Source: Smithellaceae bacterium (GTDB taxonomy: Bacteria > Desulfobacterota > Syntrophia > Syntrophales > Smithellaceae). Taken from it: a DNA stretch of 21,999 nt. The notes beneath the pieces were generated by a model that saw only the letters and a list, made by a program, of their open reading frames with translations, made no database searches and had not been told where the DNA came from. How positions within the stretch are numbered: position 1 is the stretch's first letter; each line of letters starts with the position of its first letter. The stretch covers positions 1 through 21,999 of the forward strand of contig JAQVQT010000011.1 of assembly GCA_028701435.1 (NCBI GenBank), given 5' to 3'. Of this stretch, positions 6,967-13,283 are shown one piece after another. The position numbers and the translations under genes are program-made.

Positions 6967-8370
6967 CTATTTTCCCAGCCAGCAGTGCAGGCAAAGCTGA
7001 TCGGCCGGAAGGCCGATGGCCGCGATCATGTCTTCGATCGTCATATACCGGAGCGACGTCACGTTTAAATCCCGCCGAATCCAGTCGATCATTTTCGCAT
7101 GCTTTGCCGACGTCGTGTCGAGATACTCTGAAATATCCTCAAGGTCCTTCCCCTCCAGCGCGCGGATCGCTTTCCGGCAGGCCAGTTCGGAGGTTGTCCG
7201 GGTGGAGGAGGCGTAAATGCAGGGATACATCAGCGGCGGACAGGCCGGGCGAATGTGAATTTCCTTCGCTCCGTTGTCCCATAATTTTTTGACGGTCAAA
7301 TTCTTCAGCTGCGTGCCGCGAACAATGGAATCGTCGCAGATCACCATCCGGCTGTCATGAATAACATCCCGCACGGCCACCAGTTTCATGGTGGCTACCA
7401 GATCGCGAATTTCCTGGGTCGGGGGCGTGTAGCTTCTTCCGTAGCCCGGCGTGTATTTCACCAGGGGACGCCGGTAGGGAATGCCGGATTCCATGGCGTA
7501 GCCTACGGCATGCCCGACGCCGGAATCCGGTACGCCGGCGACGAAATCCACTTTCACATGGTCGCGTCTGGCCAGATAACGGCCGCAACGCTCCCGGGTG
7601 CTTTCCACGCCGACGCCGTCGTAGATGGAGGAAGGAGAGCCGGTATAAATCCACAGAAAGGAGCATATTTTCTTCTGGCTCCCCTCCGGCTTGAGTGGAC
7701 GAACGTCATCGGGGGTCAAAAGCACGATTTCCCCGGGTCCAAGAAACCGCTGCAGTTCATATCCCAGGTTCTCAAAGGAGCTGGCCTCGGTGGCGATCAC
7801 ATAGGATTTTCGGTTGGGATCCTTGCTCCGGCCCAGCGCCAGCGGGAAGCGTCCGACCTTGTCCCGGGCCGCGTACAGGCCTTCCGCCGTCAGGACGAGG
7901 ACACAGATGGACCCTTCAATGATCCCGCGCATGGACGCGATGCCTTCGACAATGTTGTCGCCCCGGTTGATCAGGGAAGCGACGATTTCCGCATTGTTGA
8001 CGCCTCCGCCCGCCACTTCCGTAAAGGACGCGCCTTCGTTGAGCAGTTCGCCGACCAGTTCGTTTTTATTAGTGATGAGCCCCGTGGCCACCACCGCGTA
8101 AACGCCGAATTTGGACCGGAAAATAAGCGGCTGGGGAGATTCATCGTCGATGGCGCCGATGCCGGAGTGCCCTTCCATCTTCCGGTAGTCATCCACAAAC
8201 CGCGATTTGAATTGCGCCTGCGATATTTCGTGAATCGTGTTGTAAAACCCCCTGGGCCCGTAAACGGCCATGCCGCCGTGCTCGGTTCCCAAATGAGAAT
8301 GGTAATCCGTTCCGTAAAACAGCGTTTGAACGCAACTGTCTTCGGTGACTACGCCGAAAATCCCTCCCAT
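6967..8370 (-). CDS. PurF-like phosphoribosyltransferase with degenerate glutaminase domain
   Basis: The 467-aa protein has the two-domain plan of amidophosphoribosyltransferase, the first enzyme of purine synthesis: an N-terminal Ntn glutaminase fold (1 to about 225) and a C-terminal PRTase. The PRPP loop ICDDSIVRGTQ (344-354) is intact. Four cysteines, Cys236, Cys384, Cys460 and Cys463, match in place the [4Fe-4S] ligands of B. subtilis PurF (236, 382, 437, 440). However, it begins MGGIFGVV, not MCGI, so the catalytic Cys1 is Gly. The segments normally reading GHVRYST and AHNGNLTN read GHSGIGAI and VATGLITN. Glutamine hydrolysis is therefore unlikely. It could use free ammonia or another amine donor, or do something else. 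No other purine gene is nearby. The SD (AAGGAAGGG, 4 nt) supports this start. Last gene of its operon. Confidence 0.85.
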   Translation of the reverse strand: MGGIFGVVTEDSCVQTLFYGTDYHSHLGTEHGGMAVYGPRGFYNTIHEISQAQFKSRFVDDYRKMEGHSGIGAIDDESPQPLIFRSKFGVYAVVATGLITNKNELVGELLNEGASFTEVAGGGVNNAEIVASLINRGDNIVEGIASMRGIIEGSICVLVLTAEGLYAARDKVGRFPLALGRSKDPNRKSYVIATEASSFENLGYELQRFLGPGEIVLLTPDDVRPLKPEGSQKKICSFLWIYTGSPSSIYDGVGVESTRERCGRYLARRDHVKVDFVAGVPDSGVGHAVGYAMESGIPYRRPLVKYTPGYGRSYTPPTQEIRDLVATMKLVAVRDVIHDSRMVICDDSIVRGTQLKNLTVKKLWDNGAKEIHIRPACPPLMYPCIYASSTRTTSELACRKAIRALEGKDLEDISEYLDTTSAKHAKMIDWIRRDLNVTSLRYMTIEDMIAAIGLPADQLCLHCWLGK

Positions 8371-8394
8371 GATTCCCTTCCTTCAGAAGATTAT

Positions 8395-9588
8395 TTAACC
8401 CAGCTTCGCGACGGCGTCCTTGATTCTGCGGACGCCTTCTTCAATGTTCGTAAGTGAGGTCGCATAAGACAGGCGGATATGATCGTCGCTGCCGAATGCC
8501 ACCCCCGGCACGGTGGCCACGTTGGCGCCATCGAGCAGATATTCGATAAACTCCGTCGAATTTGTGATTTTCTTCCCCTCGTACGAACGGCCGTAGAGAC
8601 CCGACACATTGGGGAACACATAGAAAGCGCCGCCGGGCATCGGACAGTGAATGCCCGGAATGTCGTTGAGGGCGCCGACAATGTAATCTTTCCTCTTTCG
8701 AAATTCCGCGACCATCATGGAAACGACCTGCTGATCTCCGTTCAGCGCCGCGACCGACGCCTTTTGCGAGATAGAGGCCGGGTTGGACGTGTTCTGGCTC
8801 TGGATCTTGCTGATCGCGCCGATGATTTCTTCCGGGCCCGCGGCATAGCCGATCCGCCAGCCGGTCATGGCGTACGCCTTGGAAACGCCGTTGACCACAA
8901 TGGTTCTGTCCTTTAAACGAGGATCCGCCATGGCGAGATTGGCAAATGGAAAATCGGCATAGAGGATTTTTTCGTAGATGTCGTCCGAAATGGCAAAAAT
9001 ATCGGTATCCACCAAAACGGCGGCCAGCTCCTTCAGCTCGTCCGGCGAATACGCCGCGCCCGTCGGATTGGAGGGGCCGTTGAAGATGACGGCCCGGGTG
9101 CGGCCGGTGATCGACGCCTTGAGCTGTTCGGGCTTCATCTTGAAGCCGTCTTTTTCCAGCGTGTTGAGGATGACCGGCGTTCCTCCGGCCAGCACGACGA
9201 TATCCGGATAGGAAACCCAGTAGGGCGCCGGAATGATGACTTCATCCCCTTCTTCAAAGAGCGCCTGCGCCAGATTGTACAGCGTGTGTTTGGCGCCGCA
9301 GGAAACGACCACCTGCGACCGCTTGTATTCCAGGCGGTTGTCGGTCTTCAGCTTGGCAATGATCGCGTCTTTGAGTTCATCCGTTCCGCCCACCGGCGTG
9401 TATTTTGTAAAGCCTGCTTCGATGGCCCGAATGGCCGCCTGTTTGATATGATCGGGGGTGTCAAAATCCGGTTCGCCTGCGCCAAAACCGATGACATCTC
9501 TTCCCTGAGCACGCAGGGCATTGGCTTTGGCCGTAATGGCCAGGGTCTCCGACGGTTTCACTTTTGCTACTCTTGACGCCAGTTTCAC
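8395..9588 (-). CDS. PLP-dependent aspartate aminotransferase, class I (subgroup Ib-like)
   Basis: It transfers the amino group of aspartate (and probably related amino acids) to 2-oxoglutarate through pyridoxal phosphate, in the cytoplasm. It is 397 aa, normal for the family. The visible signature is: GAGEPDFDTPDHI near the N-terminus; GAKHTLYNL, which holds the PLP phosphate; GPSNPTG with Asn174; DDIYEK with Asp202 and Tyr205; the Schiff-base Lys237 in SKAYAMTGWRIGY; and a C-terminal IRLSYATS with the carboxylate-binding Arg. The start is GTG at 9588, with AGGAGG 6 nt upstream. It lies 3 bp after coaD and 24 bp before the PurF-like gene. Exact substrate preference (Asp, aromatic, prephenate) cannot be read from sequence alone. 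Confidence 0.93.
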   Translation of the reverse strand: MKLASRVAKVKPSETLAITAKANALRAQGRDVIGFGAGEPDFDTPDHIKQAAIRAIEAGFTKYTPVGGTDELKDAIIAKLKTDNRLEYKRSQVVVSCGAKHTLYNLAQALFEEGDEVIIPAPYWVSYPDIVVLAGGTPVILNTLEKDGFKMKPEQLKASITGRTRAVIFNGPSNPTGAAYSPDELKELAAVLVDTDIFAISDDIYEKILYADFPFANLAMADPRLKDRTIVVNGVSKAYAMTGWRIGYAAGPEEIIGAISKIQSQNTSNPASISQKASVAALNGDQQVVSMMVAEFRKRKDYIVGALNDIPGIHCPMPGGAFYVFPNVSGLYGRSYEGKKITNSTEFIEYLLDGANVATVPGVAFGSDDHIRLSYATSLTNIEEGVRRIKDAVAKLG

Positions 9589-9591
9589 AAA

Positions 9592-10107
9592 CTACCTCCT
9601 GTTATTTTTATTAGGGTATTTTTCGAGCAGTCTTTGATAAACATTGTCCGGAACCAGCCCCCGGACCGTCCCGCCGAGGCTCGCCACTTCCTTGATGATA
9701 TTGGAGCTGGTGAAAAACCACCTGAATCCGCTCATGAGAAAAACGGTCTCGATGTTTTTTGTCTGGCGGCGGTTCATCAGCGCCATCTGGAATTCATATT
9801 CAAAATCAGAAAGGGCGCGCATGCCCCGCAGAATCGTGCTGGCGCCGGATTTCTGCAGGTAATCAATCAGCAGGCCGTCATGGCTGTCCACCTGGATGCA
9901 TCCACAATCCTTGAAGATTTCGCGGATGAGCTGGCAACGCTCTTCCACGCTGAAAAGAAATGATTTTCGAGGATTATAGGCAACCAGAACGATGATTTTG
10001 TCAAAGATCCGGCTGCCCCTTTTGATGATATCCACATGACCGTTGGTAATCGGATCAAACGAGCCGGGATAAATTGCGATTTTGCTGCCGGTTTTTTCTT
10101 GTGTCAT
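9592..10107 (-). CDS. coaD: Phosphopantetheine adenylyltransferase
   Basis: CoaD catalyses the penultimate step of coenzyme A synthesis, joining AMP from ATP to 4'-phosphopantetheine. The 171-aa protein shows the nucleotidyltransferase motif YPGSFDPITNGH (13-24, with the TxxH motif at 21-24), then LRGMRALSDFEYEFQMALMN in the substrate site. The second nucleotide motif is SSNIIKEVASLGG near the C-terminus, equivalent to the usual SSS/T-(I/V)-(V/I)-KE. It is about 10 aa longer than typical at the N-terminus. The ATG overlaps the rsmD stop by 4 bp (ATGA). The rsmD-coaD pair is widespread in bacteria, which supports both assignments. Confidence 0.97.
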   Translation of the reverse strand: MTQEKTGSKIAIYPGSFDPITNGHVDIIKRGSRIFDKIIVLVAYNPRKSFLFSVEERCQLIREIFKDCGCIQVDSHDGLLIDYLQKSGASTILRGMRALSDFEYEFQMALMNRRQTKNIETVFLMSGFRWFFTSSNIIKEVASLGGTVRGLVPDNVYQRLLEKYPNKNNRR

Positions 10108-10658
10108 GCGCCGTCCATCCTTATAAACGTTAATAGATTTTCTCCATATTTTCTCTGATCCGCCACCAACCAGGGTTTTGGAAGTTCGGGCAGCGGTTCC
10201 CGGACGGAATGCTGGAACACAAGGATTCCGCCCTCTTCGATGACCGGACCATTCCGCAGGGCTTCCAGCGTCCCCCCGATAAAGCCCTGACCGTAGGGAG
10301 GATCGGCAAAGATAACGTCAAACCGGCATGGTTGATCGTAAAGGGCGCAAAGCGCCGAAGCAACACCGTCATGAATGATCCGGGATTGCTCCAAACAGCC
10401 GCATAAAGAAACATTTTCGCGAATAACGCCGATCAGCTTCCCGCTTTTTTCAACAAAAACAATCTGTTTCGCCCCGCGGCTCGCCGCCTCCAATCCCACG
10501 GATCCCGAGCCGGCAAACAAGTCCAGAAAACTCCGGTCCGTTTGCGGTCCCAGTAAATTAAAAAGAGCTTCCCGCAAAAAATCCGTTGTCGGCCGGGACG
10601 ATGACCGGGAGGGAAAATGCAGTGTTCTTCCTTTTAACTTCCCGCCGGTGATTCTCAT
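10104..10658 (-). CDS. rsmD: 16S rRNA (guanine(966)-N2)-methyltransferase
   Basis: RsmD methylates G966 of 16S rRNA in the small ribosomal subunit using S-adenosylmethionine. It is 184 aa, the usual size. It begins MRITGGKLKGR, the standard N-terminus, followed by RPTTDFLREALFNLL. The SAM-binding motif I is FLDLFAGSGSVGLEAASRGA (44-63) and the catalytic amino-methyltransferase motif is DPPYG (119-123). No clear Shine-Dalgarno precedes the ATG, although the conserved N-terminus fixes the start. It lies 32 bp after pssA and overlaps coaD by 4 bp. Confidence 0.95.
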   Translation of the reverse strand: MRITGGKLKGRTLHFPSRSSSRPTTDFLREALFNLLGPQTDRSFLDLFAGSGSVGLEAASRGAKQIVFVEKSGKLIGVIRENVSLCGCLEQSRIIHDGVASALCALYDQPCRFDVIFADPPYGQGFIGGTLEALRNGPVIEEGGILVFQHSVREPLPELPKPWLVADQRKYGENLLTFIRMDGA

Positions 10659-10690
10659 AACATCATTGCCAAGCCGCCCCGATCATCTTG

Positions 10691-11473
10691 TCACTTCTCC
10701 CCGCCGGGAAGATCTTTGGCGTCCGGTTCGTTGCCGCGCTTTTTGTTGATGACTTTGCAAAGCCACCAGACGGGGCCGGACAGAGCGTAGCCGACGGTGA
10801 TGACAAAAAACATCACTTCCGGTTTATAAATAATCACCAGCAAAATACCGACCACCACCAGAAAAGTCATGAACGGCATGCGGGCAAAAAGCTTCATGTC
10901 TTTTCCGCTGTAATATTTGATGTTGCTGACCATCAAAAAGGACAAAATGACGACGCAGACCATCACGTACGGGTTGTGGAAAATGCCTTCAATGCCCATG
11001 ACGTCATTGACAAATATAACCGTTGTGGCAATGACGGCCGCAGCCGCGGGAATGGGCAGCCCGTTAAAAACCTTGCTGTCAATCAAACCGATCTGAATGT
11101 TGTACCTGGCCAAACGAAGCGCCCCGCAGGTCACAAACAGAAACCCGGCCATCCAGCCCAGCTTCCCGTAGGAAGACATCGCCCAGATGTAGGCCAGCAG
11201 GGACGGAGCGACGCCGAACGCGATCAGATCCGACAAAGAGTCGTATTCCGCGCCGAATTTGCTGGTGGTGTTGGTGATGCGCGCGATCCGGCCATCCAGT
11301 CCGTCGAAGACCATGGAAACCAGAATGGCAACCGCGGCCACAAAGAACTTTTCCTGAATCGACGCGATGATTGAATAAAAACCCATGAACAAACTGGCGG
11401 TGGTAATCAGATTCGGCAGAACATAAATCCCCTTCTTGAGCCGGGTATTGCGAGTTTGGCGCTCTGAATTCAT
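10691..11473 (-). CDS. pssA: CDP-diacylglycerol-serine O-phosphatidyltransferase
   Basis: This inner-membrane enzyme makes phosphatidylserine from CDP-diacylglycerol and serine, feeding Psd to give phosphatidylethanolamine. The 260-aa protein has several hydrophobic segments and the complete CDP-alcohol phosphatidyltransferase motif Dx2DGx2ARx8Gx3Dx3D, with Asp57, Asp60, Asp78 and Asp82. A charged C-terminal tail (KKRGNEPDAKDLPGGEK) ends it. It is the multi-span type II PssA, unlike the phospholipase-D-like enzyme of E. coli. Its ATG overlaps the psd stop by 4 bp (ATGA), so substrate-maker and substrate-user are translated together. The motif alone does not exclude another head-group acceptor, but the Psd partner makes serine very likely. 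Confidence 0.95.
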   Translation of the reverse strand: MNSERQTRNTRLKKGIYVLPNLITTASLFMGFYSIIASIQEKFFVAAVAILVSMVFDGLDGRIARITNTTSKFGAEYDSLSDLIAFGVAPSLLAYIWAMSSYGKLGWMAGFLFVTCGALRLARYNIQIGLIDSKVFNGLPIPAAAAVIATTVIFVNDVMGIEGIFHNPYVMVCVVILSFLMVSNIKYYSGKDMKLFARMPFMTFLVVVGILLVIIYKPEVMFFVITVGYALSGPVWWLCKVINKKRGNEPDAKDLPGGEK

Positions 11474-12111
11474 GAAAGGTATCCTAGTGGTGTTTGCCCC
11501 CCCCGAACCTTGTCGTTCAGACGGACGACAAGGCGGGAATCGGCAGGCAGAAAAACTTCAACACGGGAACCGAAGCGGATCATGCCGAACCGTTCGCCTT
11601 TGGCAATGGTTTCCCCTTCACGGGTCCAGCAGACAATTCTTCTGGCGATGAGCCCGGCAACCTGCACGGTCAGGATTGCGCGGCCGTCTTTCGTGCGGAT
11701 CAGAACCTCGTTGCGTTCGTTCTCCGCCGAGGCTTTGTCCAGGTTGGCTGACACAAATTTCCCCGGGTGATAGGATATCTTTTCAATCGTTCCTTCGCAG
11801 GGAGCACGGTTGACGTGAACATTGAACACATTCATAAAGATGCTGATTTTTTTGAACCGGCCGGCCATCGCGCCCCGGTCCTCCACGTCTTCAATTTTAA
11901 TGACTTTGCCGTCGGCCGGACTGATGACCAGCTTTTCCGCATCCTCGAAACGCCTCTCGGGGTTGCGGAAAAAAGCAATGATAAATATCGTCAATGCGGC
12001 GAGCAGAATCGTCAGCCAGGCCACGCCGAAAAAAGCTGCAAAACCAGTAAAGACAAGGGAGAGGATGATGAAAGGAAACCCTTCGGTTACGATAATATTC
12101 TTATGTTTCAT
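11470..12111 (-). CDS. psd: Phosphatidylserine decarboxylase proenzyme (short, PSD-A type)
   Basis: Psd decarboxylates phosphatidylserine to phosphatidylethanolamine at the membrane. The 213-aa proenzyme has an N-terminal hydrophobic region (about 10-48, two probable membrane segments), then FRNPER, SPADGKV, NVFNVHVNRAP, and near the C-terminus RFGSRVEVFLP. Self-cleavage between Gly181 and Ser182 in FGSR would create the pyruvoyl cofactor on the small alpha chain. The LGST form found in E. coli is absent, which is normal for this short class. It is the first gene of the psd-to-purF operon and stands divergent from the glutaredoxin gene. The start codon has only a weak, distant GAGG. Confidence 0.96.
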   Translation of the reverse strand: MKHKNIIVTEGFPFIILSLVFTGFAAFFGVAWLTILLAALTIFIIAFFRNPERRFEDAEKLVISPADGKVIKIEDVEDRGAMAGRFKKISIFMNVFNVHVNRAPCEGTIEKISYHPGKFVSANLDKASAENERNEVLIRTKDGRAILTVQVAGLIARRIVCWTREGETIAKGERFGMIRFGSRVEVFLPADSRLVVRLNDKVRGGQTPLGYLS

Positions 12112-12144
12112 ACCGTATTTTATCTTTCCTCGATTGAGGTTTTG

Positions 12145-12173
12145 TTGATATATGAATTGAGAGGTCTTGTCAA
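12145..12173 (-). promoter_or_regulatory. Probable sigma-70 promoter of the psd operon
   Basis: On the minus strand a perfect TTGACA (12168-12173), a 17-nt spacer and TATCAA (12145-12150) lie upstream of psd in the 151-bp divergent gap. The next gene on the other strand has its own promoter about 30 bp away, back to back. Confidence 0.6.
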
Positions 12174-12206
12174 TAAATCTTTGTCCGCCGCGGCACGAGG
12201 TTCAAC

Positions 12207-12236
12207 TTGACAGAACCCCCCGAAAACATATATAAA
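12207..12236 (+). promoter_or_regulatory. Probable sigma-70 promoter of the glutaredoxin-FTR pair
   Basis: TTGACA (12207-12212), an 18-nt spacer and TATAAA (12231-12236) lie about 25 nt before the glutaredoxin start. A strong AGGAGG follows at 12251-12256, 6 nt before ATG 12263. An ATG at 12258, one nt from the SD and out of frame, is too close to be used. Confidence 0.65.
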
Positions 12237-12262
12237 ACCAAAAAAATCGGAGGAGGCATGAA

Positions 12263-12517
12263 ATGCCCAGGACAGTTAAAATATACACCTTGAGTACGTG
12301 CAGTCATTGCAAGGCGGCCAAGAAATTTTTAAACGAAAACCAGGTCGTTTTTGACGCCACCGATATCGACCTTCTCCAGGGCGCCGAGCGGGAGGCCATG
12401 TTGAATGAGGTGATCCAGTATAACCCCCAGCGATCCTTTCCGACGATTGTCATCGGCAATCAGGTGATCATCGGTTTTAAGGAAGCCGCCATTCGGGAGG
12501 CTTTGGGAATTAAATGA
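12263..12517 (+). CDS. Glutaredoxin-family protein with CSHC active site
   Basis: This small cytoplasmic thiol-disulfide oxidoreductase has a thioredoxin-type fold. It is 84 aa, typical of short glutaredoxin/NrdH-like proteins. The redox motif CSHC (13-16) follows the first beta strand (VKIYTLSTCSHC), the cis-proline motif is SFPTIVIG, and the C-terminal part IIGFKEAAIREALG matches the family's last helix. A dithiol CxxC site is present. Its stop overlaps the start of the next gene by 4 bp (ATGA). That gene encodes an FTR-catalytic-type protein, so the likely arrangement is that the FTR-like protein reduces this glutaredoxin, replacing glutathione or NADPH systems. The physiological targets are unknown. 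Confidence 0.92.
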   Translation: MPRTVKIYTLSTCSHCKAAKKFLNENQVVFDATDIDLLQGAEREAMLNEVIQYNPQRSFPTIVIGNQVIIGFKEAAIREALGIK

Positions 12518-12846
12518 AACCCGCCGAATTGTATGATCTTCTGAAAAAAGCCCAGGAACCCAAAGGGTATTATTTCAATAAAGACAAGGAGTGGGTGCTT
12601 TCCATTCTCTCGGACCTGCTGGTCAACAAAGAACGCTACGGCTATTCCTCCTGCCCCTGCCGGCTGGCGACGGGCGACCGCGAGAAGGACCGCGACATCC
12701 TTTGCCCCTGCGTTTACCGGGCCCAGGATGTGAAAGAATTCGGAAGCTGCTATTGCAATCTTTACGTTTCCCAAGACTGGATGAACGACAAGATCCCTCA
12801 CACGTATGTCCCGGAAAGGCGGCCTCCGGAAAAAATATCTTTTTGA
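12514..12846 (+). CDS. Ferredoxin:thioredoxin reductase catalytic-subunit-like Fe-S protein
   Basis: The 110-aa protein shows the three Cys pairs that define the FTR catalytic (beta) subunit: CPC (47/49), CPC (64/66) and CYC (79/81). In known FTRs these supply a [4Fe-4S] cluster and an adjacent redox disulfide, which together pass single electrons from ferredoxin to a thioredoxin disulfide. Spacings here (14 and 12 residues between pairs) differ from the cyanobacterial 16 and 8, as remembered for the anaerobe-type relatives. No variable subunit (FtrA) is encoded beside it. The 4-bp overlap with the glutaredoxin gene strongly suggests a dedicated redox pair. The electron donor (ferredoxin or other) is inferred, not shown. 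Confidence 0.88.
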   Translation: MKPAELYDLLKKAQEPKGYYFNKDKEWVLSILSDLLVNKERYGYSSCPCRLATGDREKDRDILCPCVYRAQDVKEFGSCYCNLYVSQDWMNDKIPHTYVPERRPPEKISF

Positions 12847-12858
12847 TTTGATTCGGGA

Positions 12859-12887
12859 TTGACAAACGACTCATTCAACCATAAGTT
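12859..12887 (+). promoter_or_regulatory. Possible promoter for the Cys-rich sigma-4 gene
   Basis: A perfect TTGACA (12859-12864) is followed after 17 nt by TAAGTT (12882-12887), a poor -10 match. It lies in the 77-bp gap after the FTR-like stop. A weak -10 often marks an activator-dependent promoter, but read-through from the glutaredoxin promoter is equally possible. A GAGGGGA lies about 10 nt before ATG 12924. Confidence 0.4.
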
Positions 12888-12923
12888 ACGCGCGATTTTA
12901 TTTGAACGAGGGGACGATCCTTT

Positions 12924-13208
12924 ATGATCAATCAGTATGTCTGCAAGAAAAAGGGGGTTTTAATCTCGGAAATCTGCACCGACACCACCTGTGAATGGCG
13001 CCTGAAGAATGAAGCTTTCCTCAACTGCACCTGGGTCGCCTGCAATTACGGGCCTTTTACCCTCGAGGAAGTCGGCGATATGATGGGGGTAACCCGGGAG
13101 CGCATCCGTCAGATCGAAGCCAAAGCGCTAAAAAAGCTCCAGCACAAGAAGCGCCGGGACCAGCTCAAGGACTTTGCCTCTCCGGGCAATGACTGGGACA
13201 ATCTGTAG
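12924..13208 (+). CDS. Small DNA-binding protein: Cys-rich head plus stand-alone sigma-70 region 4
   Basis: I do not know a named family for this 94-aa protein. Residues 45-73 (beginning FTLEEVGDMMGVTRERIRQI) are a close match to region 4.2 of the housekeeping sigma factor, the helix-turn-helix that reads the -35 box; E. coli RpoD has TLEEVGKQFDVTRERIRQIE. Regions 1-3 are missing, so it cannot be a sigma factor by itself. The N-terminal 40 residues hold five Cys (7, 18, 23, 35, 40) in a pattern that could bind zinc or a cluster, or form disulfides. The tail is basic, then acidic. It lies 77 bp after a glutaredoxin/FTR-like pair, suggesting a redox-linked transcription regulator. That role is inference only. 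Confidence 0.85.
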   Translation: MINQYVCKKKGVLISEICTDTTCEWRLKNEAFLNCTWVACNYGPFTLEEVGDMMGVTRERIRQIEAKALKKLQHKKRRDQLKDFASPGNDWDNL

Positions 13209-13233
13209 AATTTCTAAAGTGGAAGTTTCAAGA

Positions 13234-13271
13234 AAGAGGATCCTTTCGCGGAAAACGCCCGCGACCCTCTT
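13234..13271. terminator. Imperfect hairpin between convergent genes, possible bidirectional terminator
   Basis: AAGAGG (13234-13239) pairs with CCTCTT (13266-13271), and inside CGCGG (13247-13251) pairs with CCGCG (13259-13263), with unequal internal loops. It lies between the convergent sigma-4-like and crotonase genes. Only a poor pyrimidine run follows on the minus strand and none on the plus, so termination strength is doubtful. The 10-bp palindrome CGCTGCAGCG (13272-13281) abuts it. Confidence 0.4.
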
Positions 13272-13283
13272 CGCTGCAGCGGC

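Noticed and set aside
7357..8457. A 366-codon plus-strand frame opposite the PurF-like gene
   Set aside because: It mirrors the PurF-like coding frame and has no motif or ribosome-binding site of note.
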